A DNA stretch of 12,927 nt from Acidobacteriota bacterium (GTDB lineage: Bacteria > Acidobacteriota > Terriglobia > Versatilivoradales > Versatilivoraceae): contig JAPOZE010000157.1 of assembly GCA_026706225.1 (NCBI GenBank), positions 1 to 12,927 on the forward strand, written 5' to 3'. Positions 6,257 to 12,927 of the stretch are shown piece by piece. Both the position numbers and the translations under genes were made by a program. Under the pieces are notes generated by a model. The model searched no databases and had not been told where the DNA came from. It was given only the letters and a program-made list of their open reading frames with translations. Every line of letters starts with the position of its first letter. Within the stretch, counting starts at the first letter, position 1.

Positions 6257-7972
6257 ATGCGCTGGAGTCAAATCTTTATCCCCACGCTGAGAGAGGCCCC
6301 TGCCGAGGCCGAGGTGCCGAGCCATATTCTGCTCCTTCGCGGGGGGTACATTCGCCAGCTTGCCTCCGGGATCTATTCCTACCTTCCACTGGCCCAGCGG
6401 GTGGTGCTCAAGATCACCCGCATCATCAGGGACGAGCTCGATCGCATGGGCGCCCAGGAATTCGCGCTGCCGGCCCTGCACCCGGCCGAGATCTGGCAGG
6501 AGAGCGGGCGTTGGGAGGGTATGGGGCCCAACATGTTTCGTCTCAAGGACCGCTCTGACCGGGACCTGTGCCTGGGCATGACCCATGAGGAGGTTTTTGC
6601 ATCCATCGCTCGCAACGAGCTCCGCTCCTATCGCCAGCTTCCCCAGATCTGGTACCAGATACAGACCAAGTTCCGGGACGAGCCCCGGCCCAAGTCGGGC
6701 CTGCTGCGCGTGCGCCAGTTCACCATGAAGGATTCCTACTCGTTCGATGTCGACCGGGAGGGCCTGGATCGGAGCTATGGAAAGCACTACGACCTCTATT
6801 GCCGCATCTACGACCGCTGCGGGCTCCGCTATCGGGTGGTCGAGGCCAGCAGCGGCATGATGGGCGGAAGCCAGTCTCATGAGTTCATGGTGCTGACCGA
6901 TGCCGGCGAGGACATGGTGGTCCACTGCGCCTGCGGTTACGCGGCCAACCTGGAGAAGGCGACCTCGGAGCTGGAGCGGTTGCAGGATGAAGCAGGGCCG
7001 GAGACACCCCAACCGGTCGCCACTCCCGGCCAGAAGACCATCGACGACATTGCCCGGTTTCTGGGGGTCCCGGCTTCCCGCCAGATCAAGTCGCTGATCT
7101 ACCGGTTCGGCAGCCAATCCCTGCTGGTTCTGGTCCGGGGCGACCACCAGCTCAATGAAGCCAAGCTGCATGCGGTGCTGGGGGGCGAGGCCCGTCCGGC
7201 CCTGCCGGAGGAAATTCAGGCGGTGGCGGGCGCCGACGCCGGTTCCCTGGGGCCGGTGGCGGTGGCGGGCCTGCGTATTCTCTCCGACCACGCCCTGCAG
7301 GGAAGGCGGAATCTGACCTGCGGCGCCAATCGGAATGACTTTCACCTCTCCGGTGTGACCCCCGGGCGGGATTACCGGGCCGAGTATTTCGACTTGCGCG
7401 TGGTTCAGGCCGGAGAGGCTTGTCCCCGATGCCGTTCTTCGCTGAGTGTCCACAAGGCCCTGGAGGTCGGTCACATTTTCAAGCTGGGGACCAAGTACTC
7501 GGAGAGCATGGGAGCCACCGTTCTCAACTCGCAGGGGCGGGAAGTCCCCGTGGTCATGGGGAGCTATGGAATCGGAGTGGAAAGGATTCTGGCCGCCGCC
7601 GTCGAAAGCGGTCACGACGACGACGGAATCATCTGGCCCCGTTCCATCGCCCCCTTCGACTGCCTGATTTGCGTGGTCAATGCCAGGGACGGCGCGGTGG
7701 TGGAGGAAGCCGAGAAGGCCTACCGCAGTTTGCAGGAGCTGGGAGTGGAGGTGTTGCTGGACGACCGGAATGAACGTCCTGGGGTCAAGTTCAAGGATGC
7801 CGACCTGGTCGGGATTCCCTACCGAATCAATTTCGGCAGCCGCAAGCTGGCCGTGGGGAAGGTGGAATGGGTGGAACGGGCCACCGGAAAGATCACCGAA
7901 GTCGACCTGGCCGACCTGGTCTCTCAGGCGCGAAACCTGCTCTTGGCCGACGGCTGCCCGACAGTGGCATAG
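6257..7972 (+). CDS. proS: Prolyl-tRNA synthetase, bacterial type with editing insertion
   Basis: Charges tRNA-Pro with proline. The 571 residues match bacterial-type ProRS (about 570). The ATG at 6257 has GAGGAG 5 nt upstream, and the product opens with the family-typical [15 protein letters not shown]. Class II motifs are in order: motif 1 around 60-90 ([17 protein letters not shown]), motif 2 around 138-162 ([18 protein letters not shown]) and motif 3 around 434-446 ([13 protein letters not shown]). Between motifs 2 and 3, residues about 230-400 form the YbaK-like INS domain that hydrolyses mis-charged Ala-tRNA-Pro. It is bracketed by the usual Cys pairs CAC (224-226) and CPRC (389-392). 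The anticodon-binding domain fills about 465-571. A longer in-frame start at 6227 is not supported. It stands alone, and its stop is followed by repeat element B. Confidence 0.97.
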   Translation: MRWSQIFIPTLREAPAEAEVPSHILLLRGGYIRQLASGIYSYLPLAQRVVLKITRIIRDELDRMGAQEFALPALHPAEIWQESGRWEGMGPNMFRLKDRSDRDLCLGMTHEEVFASIARNELRSYRQLPQIWYQIQTKFRDEPRPKSGLLRVRQFTMKDSYSFDVDREGLDRSYGKHYDLYCRIYDRCGLRYRVVEASSGMMGGSQSHEFMVLTDAGEDMVVHCACGYAANLEKATSELERLQDEAGPETPQPVATPGQKTIDDIARFLGVPASRQIKSLIYRFGSQSLLVLVRGDHQLNEAKLHAVLGGEARPALPEEIQAVAGADAGSLGPVAVAGLRILSDHALQGRRNLTCGANRNDFHLSGVTPGRDYRAEYFDLRVVQAGEACPRCRSSLSVHKALEVGHIFKLGTKYSESMGATVLNSQGREVPVVMGSYGIGVERILAAAVESGHDDDGIIWPRSIAPFDCLICVVNARDGAVVEEAEKAYRSLQELGVEVLLDDRNERPGVKFKDADLVGIPYRINFGSRKLAVGKVEWVERATGKITEVDLADLVSQARNLLLADGCPTVA

Positions 7973-8107
7973 AGCTCATTATCTGAAACAAACAAAAAAG
8001 AGCGATCCACGAAGGGCCACGAAGCGTGACGGCTCTGCCGCATCGGAAGGGCTGCGCCCCGGCAAGCCGGCGCCACCCTCTCGACGAGCAATAGCGCTGG
8101 GAGGGGT

Positions 8108-8138
8108 GCCCACCCGGGAGCGCGGGCGTCCCGCCCGC
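8108..8138 (+). repeat. 31-bp hairpin module, copy 4
   Basis: Identical base for base to the module copies in element A, about 6 kb away, although the flanking sequence has diverged. Confidence 0.9.
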
Positions 8139-8292
8139 ATGCTATGCCGTTGGGTGCCGCTCAGTTTCCCTGCGATGGGGCACCCATCCACCCTGCCGGC
8201 GGGAACGGCATGGGCTGGGCCGAAGCAGAGTCCTGGCTCCGTTGCCGGTCGATCCGGGTCGAGCAGATATCCGAGCCTGTGCCAGGACTTGT

Positions 8293-8323
8293 GCGGGCGG
8301 GACGCCCGCGCTCCCGGGTGGGC
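8293..8323 (-). repeat. 31-bp hairpin module, inverted copy 5
   Basis: Exact reverse complement of copy 4. Spacer from copy 4 is 154 nt, almost the same as the 153 nt in element A. The pair can form a long hairpin in RNA or single-stranded DNA. Confidence 0.9.
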
Positions 8324-8364
8324 TGCATCCCATGACGTGGTCGCAGCAAAGGAAGTCCGGCGGT

Positions 8365-8394
8365 ATTCGTGTCTATTCGTGTTCATTTGTGGTT
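8365..8394. repeat. Three 10-bp tandem units at the right end of element B
   Basis: ATTCGTGTCT, ATTCGTGTTC and ATTTGTGGTT follow each other without gaps. Their complements (CACGAAT/CCACAAAT) resemble the left-end units CCACGAAGGG and CCACGAAGCG at 8007-8026, so element B has loosely matching inverted ends with 10-bp periodicity. Confidence 0.75.
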
Positions 8395-8443
8395 CGTCTT
8401 CAAAAACGACCGAAAGTTACACCGCCGGCCAGGGGCCAGGCGT

Positions 8444-9844
8444 TCATCGGGGCCGGTCGGAGGGCACCCGTTCCAGTGAAGCCCGCAAGGTAGTGATACT
8501 CCTGGGGGCGAGGGTGAGGCGCAGCTTGGACCCGGCTTGCGGAGTGGGTGCGACGGCCCGATTGTTCTCCTCCGCGGAAGTCCTGAAGACCTCGATATCT
8601 TCCAGCCTGTATCCGCGCAGCTCGATGGCTTCCTCGACCGCTTCTTCCTTCGCATTGACCAGGACCACCACCAGTTGACGCTGGGTCGGGTTTCGGAAAG
8701 CCGCCACCGGTGTGTTGCCTCCCGTCGCGAAGACCCGAGCGGCGCCTCTGGGGATGAACCGGCTGAACTGGACAAGGGCCCGGAAGCGCTTGGGGACGCG
8801 GAATCCGCTGCTGCTGCCGTCGAGCAGGCCCAGGCGTCCCGGCTGAGCAGCGGTGGCGAAAACGGGGCCGTAGAGCCAGGCCCGACATCCCCGCGACAGG
8901 TCGGCAATCAGGGTTTGGGCCAGGTCCAGGGCGTCGTCCATTTCATCGCTGCTGCCGGCCGGAGAGGTGAATTGGGTCTGCCACAGGTTGAAATTGTGTT
9001 GTCGCACCAGTTGGTCGACGGCATCGGCCCCGGGGTTCGGCTCCACTGAAGATTGGACCCCCACGTGCGAGAGCAAAGGCCGAACCTCTCGATCGTCCAG
9101 CAGGGTTTTCAGGAAGGGTAGCGCCTCTCTCCAGTCGGTCTCCGGAACCATGAGTCGGGTCCGGATTCTTTTCTCCTCCAACCTCTCTCCGACCCTCTCG
9201 AGCAGGTCCCTCAGTTGGTTTGCCCCATACCGGCAACCCACGGGCAAGTCCCCTCGGTCGGGCCGGTTCTGCAAGCTCACCACGTGGACGGGCTGGCCGC
9301 GCAGCTTCTCATAGTACTCGATGTAACCCACCAGGTATTCAGCCAGGTCCCGGTAGTGTTGAGCCAGCAGGGACCCCGAGCCATCCGGCGTGCGATTGCT
9401 CTTCCAGGCGGGAGGGGGAGTCAGAAGACAACTGCTCAACAGCATCTCCTGACGCCTCCTGGCCTGCCTGAGCAGCGAGAATTGAGCATTCTCCCTTTCA
9501 TCGCCTCCAAAGGAAAAGGTCAGGCCGGTCAGTCTCAGGCGGGCGGTCATGGGGATGCGTTCCCCGGTCCACCCGATTTCGTTTCTCAGGATGTTCAGGC
9601 CGGCTTCCTCGGGGCTGAAGAGCAGGTCGAAGAGCCTGAGGCGTTGCGCCGAGGAGAGATTGAAGATGTCCCTGGCGCAGCCGTTGGAACCGCTGACGCC
9701 AAACCCGTCCATTCGCTGAAACCGGATCTGGGGTTGAATCAGGATGGGCCGGGGTTGTCCGAGCGCGGCCGGCGCACAGGCCACAAGGAGCAGGCCCACA
9801 ACCGCAATTGGAAAGAGCCTGCCTGGAGAAGGCTTATCTTGCAC
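8444..9844 (-). CDS. GH30-fold exported protein lacking both catalytic glutamates (probable pseudoenzyme)
   Basis: A 466-residue product. The N-terminus has a hydrophobic run ending LLLVAC, a possible lipobox with C23; cleavage after AALG (29) is the alternative. GH30 landmarks in order: RMDGFGVSGS (44-53), NILRNEIGW (84-92), LLTPPPAWKSN (140-150), SLQNRPD (190-196), LWQTQFTS (287-294), FSRFIPRGAARV (360-371), and a C-terminal beta domain ending RSITTL. In active GH30 enzymes the fourth strand ends in QNEP (acid/base Glu) and the seventh in a WxTE-type motif (nucleophile Glu); here they are R194 and Q291. Retaining hydrolysis is therefore not expected, and a glycan-binding or other role is inferred. 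The GTG start lies inside the end of the upstream serine hydrolase gene (11-base overlap), implying translational coupling. The reading frame is intact. The 3' end faces repeat element B. Confidence 0.82.
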   Translation of the reverse strand: MQDKPSPGRLFPIAVVGLLLVACAPAALGQPRPILIQPQIRFQRMDGFGVSGSNGCARDIFNLSSAQRLRLFDLLFSPEEAGLNILRNEIGWTGERIPMTARLRLTGLTFSFGGDERENAQFSLLRQARRRQEMLLSSCLLTPPPAWKSNRTPDGSGSLLAQHYRDLAEYLVGYIEYYEKLRGQPVHVVSLQNRPDRGDLPVGCRYGANQLRDLLERVGERLEEKRIRTRLMVPETDWREALPFLKTLLDDREVRPLLSHVGVQSSVEPNPGADAVDQLVRQHNFNLWQTQFTSPAGSSDEMDDALDLAQTLIADLSRGCRAWLYGPVFATAAQPGRLGLLDGSSSGFRVPKRFRALVQFSRFIPRGAARVFATGGNTPVAAFRNPTQRQLVVVLVNAKEEAVEEAIELRGYRLEDIEVFRTSAEENNRAVAPTPQAGSKLRLTLAPRSITTLRASLERVPSDRPR

Positions 9845-11024
9845 GGGAAAGCGCCTCGCCGACGATGGTTGCGATCTCTTTGCGCAGGGCTCGGACGTCT
9901 CCCCTGCCGTCAGGGTGGAGACGGCTGGTCAGAACGATCAGATAGGCCTGGATATCGGGGTCCAGCCACAGGGAAGTTCCGGTAAAGCCCGTGTGGCCGA
10001 AAGAGCGCGGCGAGAAATGCGCCCCCCTCGGCGAAGAATAACGGGACTGAATGTCCCACCCCAATCCTCGTATGTCGGGTTTGCCCGGCGGCGATTGCGG
10101 GGAGACCATTTGCCGGACCCACCCGGGCTGAAGCACCCTGGCGCCCTCCAGCGATCCCTCGTTCAGTAGCATCCGGCAGTATCGGGAAAGGTCGCGGGCG
10201 TTGGAGAAGAGGCCTGCATGGCCGGCAACGCCGCCCATCGTCGATGCCAGGGGATCATGGACCCGGCCCTGAAGGAAAGTCCCGTCATTCCCTTTCTCGG
10301 TGGTCGCCGTAGCATTAAAAAAACCGGGGGGCGGGCTGAATCCCGTCTCAACCATCTTGAGCGGGGCGAAGACCCGGGAATGAACGAACCGGTCCAGGAG
10401 TTCTCCGCTCACAGCCTCTATCAATTTCCCCAGAAGAATGAATCCGAGATCGCTGTAAATGAAGCGGCTTCCCGGTGTGGCTGACAGGTCGGAGTCGCAG
10501 ATCTTGTCGATCACCGCTGAAGCGGCTCCGGGCCCCTTTGCCTCGAGACGGAAATAGGGGGCCAATCCGGAGTAGTGGGTCAGCACCTGCCGGACGGTAA
10601 CGGTCTCCTTTCCGCGGCTGCCGAAGTCCGGAAGATACTTGGAAACCGGATCCTCCAACCTGACTTTTCCGTCCTGAACCAGGATCAGGACGGCGGGCGC
10701 GGTGGCCACCGCCTTGGTCAGGGAGGCCAGGTCGAATCGGGTCCCCAGGGTCATGGGCTCCGGCCGGGGTTGCAGGCGGCGATGGCCATAGGCCTTTTCA
10801 AAGAGAATGCGGCCGCCTTGTCCCACCAGCACCACCGTGCCGGGAATCCGGCCACTGTCGATGGCTTGGCGCACGACGCCGTCAATCCTGGACAAAGGCG
10901 GCGGGGCGCCCTGGGGATCGCCCACTGACCGGATGGAGAATGATGAGAGCGCAAGGCCGGCGGCCAACAGGAGGGCGAGCGCTGGGTGCTTCCGGTGTCG
11001 GTCAGGCAACGGTCGGGTTTCCAC
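9834..11024 (-). CDS. Exported serine hydrolase, beta-lactamase/PBP family (AmiE/YbbE-like)
   Basis: A 396-residue product with all three active-site elements of the class C beta-lactamase/PBP fold: SLTK (S101-K104), YSD (Y190-D192) in place of YxN, and HTG (344-346) in GHTGFTGT. The segment GRVHDPLASTMGGVAGHAGLFS (253-274) and the YSDLG variant are typical of the branch containing Bacillus AmiE/YbbE, which trims muropeptide-derived compounds, so a role in peptidoglycan turnover is plausible but unproven. Residues 11-30 form a hydrophobic export signal after a basic stretch. The GTG start at 11024 has no Shine-Dalgarno (the upstream bases are a C-run) and lies about 15 nt from the predicted transcription start; a TTG five codons in is an alternative. 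It is the first gene of a two-gene operon with the GH30-like protein. Confidence 0.88.
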   Translation of the reverse strand: METRPLPDRHRKHPALALLLAAGLALSSFSIRSVGDPQGAPPPLSRIDGVVRQAIDSGRIPGTVVLVGQGGRILFEKAYGHRRLQPRPEPMTLGTRFDLASLTKAVATAPAVLILVQDGKVRLEDPVSKYLPDFGSRGKETVTVRQVLTHYSGLAPYFRLEAKGPGAASAVIDKICDSDLSATPGSRFIYSDLGFILLGKLIEAVSGELLDRFVHSRVFAPLKMVETGFSPPPGFFNATATTEKGNDGTFLQGRVHDPLASTMGGVAGHAGLFSNARDLSRYCRMLLNEGSLEGARVLQPGWVRQMVSPQSPPGKPDIRGLGWDIQSRYSSPRGAHFSPRSFGHTGFTGTSLWLDPDIQAYLIVLTSRLHPDGRGDVRALRKEIATIVGEALSRAR

Positions 11025-11045
11025 GGGGGGTTGGGGCGGTTGGGT

Positions 11046-11074
11046 ATCTTAATTTTTTCATTTTTGTTGGGCAA
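11046..11074 (-). promoter_or_regulatory. Candidate promoter for the serine hydrolase/GH30-like operon
   Basis: On the minus strand TTGCCC (11069-11074; 4 of 6) is followed after 17 bp by TAAGAT (11046-11051; 4 of 6), with an unusually A-rich spacer for this genome. The predicted start is near 11039, leaving only about 15 nt of leader. Confidence 0.4.
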
Positions 11075-11087
11075 GCTCTTTTCGGCG

Positions 11088-11113
11088 GGAACATATTGAC
11101 TGCCGGAGAGGTC
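11088..11113 (+). promoter_or_regulatory. Candidate ECF-type autoregulatory promoter of the sigma factor operon
   Basis: GGAAC (11088-11092) lies 18 bp before GTC (11111-11113, read as GGTCTAT). This resembles the GGAAC plus CGTC-type -35/-10 elements used by many group 4 sigma factors, which often transcribe their own genes. Transcription would start near 11121. No canonical sigma70 promoter was seen at this spot. Confidence 0.4.
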
Positions 11114-11199
11114 TATAGGGTCGAGTCTTGTCTTTCACTCCGAATGCTTGGTATCTTGGAAGAAACACCCGAAGACAAGGCAGGCTGGGAGAGAGACTC

Positions 11200-11811
11200 T
11201 TGCTCAATTGCGAGATAGGGTTGGATTTCCTGGAGAATGAGCCGGCCCTGGTGGATGGCTTGCAGGTTGGGTCCCAGGAGGCGTTCGAGACGCTGGTTCG
11301 TCTCTACCAGGCTCCCATCTACAACCTGGCCTACCGGATTCTGGGAGATTCGGCGGAAGCCTCGGAAGCGACCCAGGAGACCTTTGTCAGGATCTACAAG
11401 GGGATCGGTCGATTCCGCGGAGAATGCGGTCTCAAGACCTGGATCTACAAGATCGCCGTCTCGGCCAGTCTCAACCGGCGTCGCTGGTGGAAGCGCTGGA
11501 AGGACCACGTCCCGATATCGCTGGACAACCCGCTGCCCTCGTACGGCGAAAGCCCCAGGTTGCTGGAAGTCCCCGATAGAAGACAAGACCCGGAAGCCGT
11601 CTGCGCCAGCCGGGAGACCGGGCAGGCAGTCCAGCGAGCGCTGGACGCCTTGCCTGCCGAGTATCGTGCGGTCGTCGTCTTGAGGGACATCGAGGGGCTT
11701 GCCTACGACGAGATTGCCGAAACCCTGGCTATCTCCATGGGGACAGTGAAATCGCGTTTGTGGCGTGCCCGGTCCCAGCTCAGGCAGCGGTTGCGCGGCT
11801 TGATCGAATAA
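11200..11811 (+). CDS. ECF RNA polymerase sigma factor, RpoE-like
   Basis: A 203-residue product with the two domains of a group 4 sigma factor. Region 2 (about 25-95) reads EAFETLVRLYQAPIYNLAYR, then EATQETFVRIYKGI and FRGECGLKTWIYKIA. Region 4 (about 142-198) reads LDALPAEYRAVVVLRD, then the helix-turn-helix YDEIAETLAISMGTVKSRLWRAR. It would direct RNA polymerase to envelope-stress-type promoters. The TTG start at 11200 is preferred because GGGAGAGAG lies 4-5 nt upstream and the protein then begins close to region 2. The frame extends back to a TTG at 11128, which has a poor ribosome site and would sit almost on the predicted transcription start. The anti-sigma gene follows 62 bp downstream. 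Confidence 0.94.
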   Translation: MLNCEIGLDFLENEPALVDGLQVGSQEAFETLVRLYQAPIYNLAYRILGDSAEASEATQETFVRIYKGIGRFRGECGLKTWIYKIAVSASLNRRRWWKRWKDHVPISLDNPLPSYGESPRLLEVPDRRQDPEAVCASRETGQAVQRALDALPAEYRAVVVLRDIEGLAYDEIAETLAISMGTVKSRLWRARSQLRQRLRGLIE

Positions 11812-11873
11812 GGGTCGGAAGTGTCTTTGGGAAACCGGGACCTCCGAGGTGTCAAACTCGAGGGAGACGACCA

Positions 11874-12569
11874 ATGACCTGCAAAACGGCCCTCAGAGCG
11901 ATTCAGAGCTATCTGGACGATGGCTTGCCTGGTCAGGAGACGATTGAGATGGACCGTCACCTGGCGGATTGCGCGCCCTGCCGGCGGGCGTTGGAGGAGT
12001 TTCGGGCACTGCAGCAGATGATGCGAAACCTGGACCGCCAGCCTCCTCCGGCGGACCTGGAGTTCAGGATCCGGGTGGCTGCCTCCATTCGTGGAGAGAA
12101 GGAGCCTCTGAGGCGACTGGTCAAGAGAGTGGGCGATCTGACCAGTCCCCTGGCCGTCCCGGCCTTCAGCGGCGTTTTCCTGACCTGCTTGACCTTTATC
12201 GTCCTCCTGAGCACCCTGTTCAGCGGCGCAGGCCTGGGCTCCGGCGACTCCGACTCGGCCCTGGGATTGTTCACCGAGCCTCGCGCCAGGTCTCTCACAA
12301 TGATGCCCGTCGTGTTCGGCGCCGATTTGCCGTTCGTAACCCAGCCGGTCACCGTGAGGACTCTGGTCGGCGAGGATGGCCGGGTGATCGACTACACGGT
12401 CTTGAGCGGGCCTCGGGATGAACGGAGTCTGCAATTCCTGGATCGATTCCTCTATTTCGGGGTAAACATCGATCCGGCCACCTTCCTGGGCCGTCCCACC
12501 GTCGGCACCTTCGTGATGACCTTGAGTTTCTACCCCACCACCCAGGACAGGATCGACGTCCGGGGCTAG
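11874..12569 (+). CDS. Zinc-finger anti-sigma factor with C-terminal TonB-like domain
   Basis: A 231-residue product. Residues 1-50 are a ZAS anti-sigma domain with the HxxxCxxC motif H29-LAD-C33-AP-C36; an arginine/charged linker follows. A single membrane segment lies at about 93-116 (LAVPAFSGVFLTCLTFIVLL). The outer part, about 157-220, reads VTVRTLVGEDGRVIDYTVLSG and later PATFLGRPTVGTFVMTLSF, the pattern of a TonB C-terminal domain. The cytoplasmic domain would sequester the ECF factor encoded just upstream, with the outer domain as sensor; which signal it reads is unknown. The ATG has AGGGAG 7 nt upstream. Translation starts from the open frame at 11760 would overlap the sigma gene and are not supported. 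Confidence 0.88.
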   Translation: MTCKTALRAIQSYLDDGLPGQETIEMDRHLADCAPCRRALEEFRALQQMMRNLDRQPPPADLEFRIRVAASIRGEKEPLRRLVKRVGDLTSPLAVPAFSGVFLTCLTFIVLLSTLFSGAGLGSGDSDSALGLFTEPRARSLTMMPVVFGADLPFVTQPVTVRTLVGEDGRVIDYTVLSGPRDERSLQFLDRFLYFGVNIDPATFLGRPTVGTFVMTLSFYPTTQDRIDVRG

Positions 12570-12624
12570 ACGATCCATCCAAAATCTACCATCCCCCGGC
12601 CTGCATGCTGCCCCGGGTCCCTCG

Positions 12625-12633
12625 TGGTATGAT
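12625..12633 (+). promoter_or_regulatory. Candidate extended -10 promoter for the HAD gene
   Basis: TG-G-TATGAT matches an extended -10 (5 of 6 in the hexamer). It has no convincing -35, as is common for extended -10 promoters. The predicted start near 12640 leaves about 24 nt before the ATG. Confidence 0.4.
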
Positions 12634-12663
12634 TCCGGATCTGTCGCCAAGTTCGGAGACCCG

Positions 12664-12927
12664 ATGGCACTCAAGTGGATCGCTGCAGATATCGACGGCA
12701 CCATCCTGGATAGTTCCAGCCGGCTGCCTCCGGAAAACGTGACGGCATTTCGCCGGGCTCGGGACCGTGGAGTCGAGGTGATTCTGGTGACCGGCCGTCG
12801 CTACGGCGCCGCCGTCTGGGTTGCCGAGGCCCTGGAGTTGTCCTCGCCGCTCATCGTCAACAATGGAGCCATGATCGTGTGCCCGGATCGGTCGCGGCGG
12901 CTGGCCCGGTGGTTTCTGGCGCCCGAG
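12664..12927 (+). CDS. Cof-type HAD-superfamily phosphatase, 5' part
   Basis: The first 88 residues are present; the gene runs off the right edge. The ATG has GGAG about 6 nt upstream. HAD motif I is at 9-14 (DIDGTI, nucleophile D9, general acid D11), preceded by the usual hydrophobic strand. Motif II is the T in ILVTGR (40-45). The spacing and the VNNGAMI segment (65-71) match the Cof/IIB branch, in which the cap domain follows motif II. Members dephosphorylate sugar phosphates, nucleotides or flavin/pyridoxal precursors; the substrate cannot be told from this portion. The residues needed to confirm motifs III and IV lie outside the window. Confidence 0.9.
   Translation, partial: MALKWIAADIDGTILDSSSRLPPENVTAFRRARDRGVEVILVTGRRYGAAVWVAEALELSSPLIVNNGAMIVCPDRSRRLARWFLAPE

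Larger units (their letters stand above)
8004..8394. repeat. Composite dispersed repeat element B
   Basis: Second element, in the gap between the convergent genes proS and the GH30-like gene. It starts with two 10-bp units CCACGAAGGG/CCACGAAGCG (8007-8026) and the shared left end. It then carries the forward module (8108-8138), a 154-nt spacer homologous to element A and the inverted module (8293-8323). It closes with three 10-bp units ATTCGTGTCT, ATTCGTGTTC and ATTTGTGGTT (8365-8394), which are the left-end motif in inverted orientation. Unlike element A it has a single repeat unit and keeps both ends. Open frames inside it lack gene-like features and are not called. Confidence 0.88.

Noticed and set aside
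6089..7615. 508-codon minus-strand frame opposite proS
   Set aside because: Shadow of a high-GC gene; no domain pattern, while proS is complete on the other strand.
7979..8386. 135-codon minus-strand frame beginning MNTNRHEYRRT, and the plus-strand continuation through 8678
   Set aside because: It is the translation of the 10-bp ends and hairpin modules of element B, which explain the whole stretch; no gene-like features.
1976..8394. Composite transposon with elements A and B as ends
   Set aside because: The 5.6 kb between them contains ordinary housekeeping genes (glyA, proS) and no transposase; independent dispersed repeats explain it better.

Overview
This is a GC-rich bacterial chromosomal window with short intergenic gaps and frequent GTG/TTG starts. 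It carries a planctomycete-type cytochrome c/DUF1549 protein, a futalosine-pathway menaquinone enzyme, a bacterial-type prolyl-tRNA synthetase and an ECF sigma/anti-sigma pair whose anti-sigma ends in a TonB-like domain. Together these suggest Acidobacteriota (perhaps the Solibacter/Bryobacter side), with Planctomycetota or Verrucomicrobiota as alternatives. This placement is an inference from gene content only. No tRNA, rRNA, CRISPR array, phage gene or transposase was seen.

Layout. 1-652 (-): 5' part of a secreted PSCyt1/PSCyt2 (DUF1549) cytochrome protein, divergent from mqnE (824-1924, +); each has a recognisable sigma70-like promoter in the gap. 1976-2418: composite repeat A. 2420-2803 (-): DUF309 protein, divergent from an exported thioredoxin/TlpA-like protein (2889-3803, +). 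3960-4589 (-): glyoxalase II-like metallo-beta-lactamase-fold hydrolase, directly downstream of glyA (4604-5884, -). 6257-7972 (+): proS. 8004-8394: composite repeat B. 8444-9844 (-): a GH30-fold protein that has lost both catalytic glutamates, overlapping by 11 bases the upstream beta-lactamase-like serine hydrolase (9834-11024, -). 11200-11811 and 11874-12569 (+): ECF sigma factor and zinc-finger anti-sigma factor. 12664-end (+): start of a Cof-type HAD phosphatase.

How the parts relate. Most genes are housekeeping or central metabolism (glycine/one-carbon, prolyl-tRNA charging, menaquinone, aldehyde/thioester hydrolysis) in unrelated one- or two-gene units. Two parts are unusual. One is the serine hydrolase/GH30-pseudoenzyme operon, two exported proteins that plausibly act on cell-wall or glycan material. 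The other is a pair of repeat elements about 6 kb apart. Both sit in gaps between convergent genes and share a perfectly conserved 31-bp hairpin module (five copies, both orientations) set in otherwise diverged sequence. The ECF operon has a candidate autoregulatory promoter.
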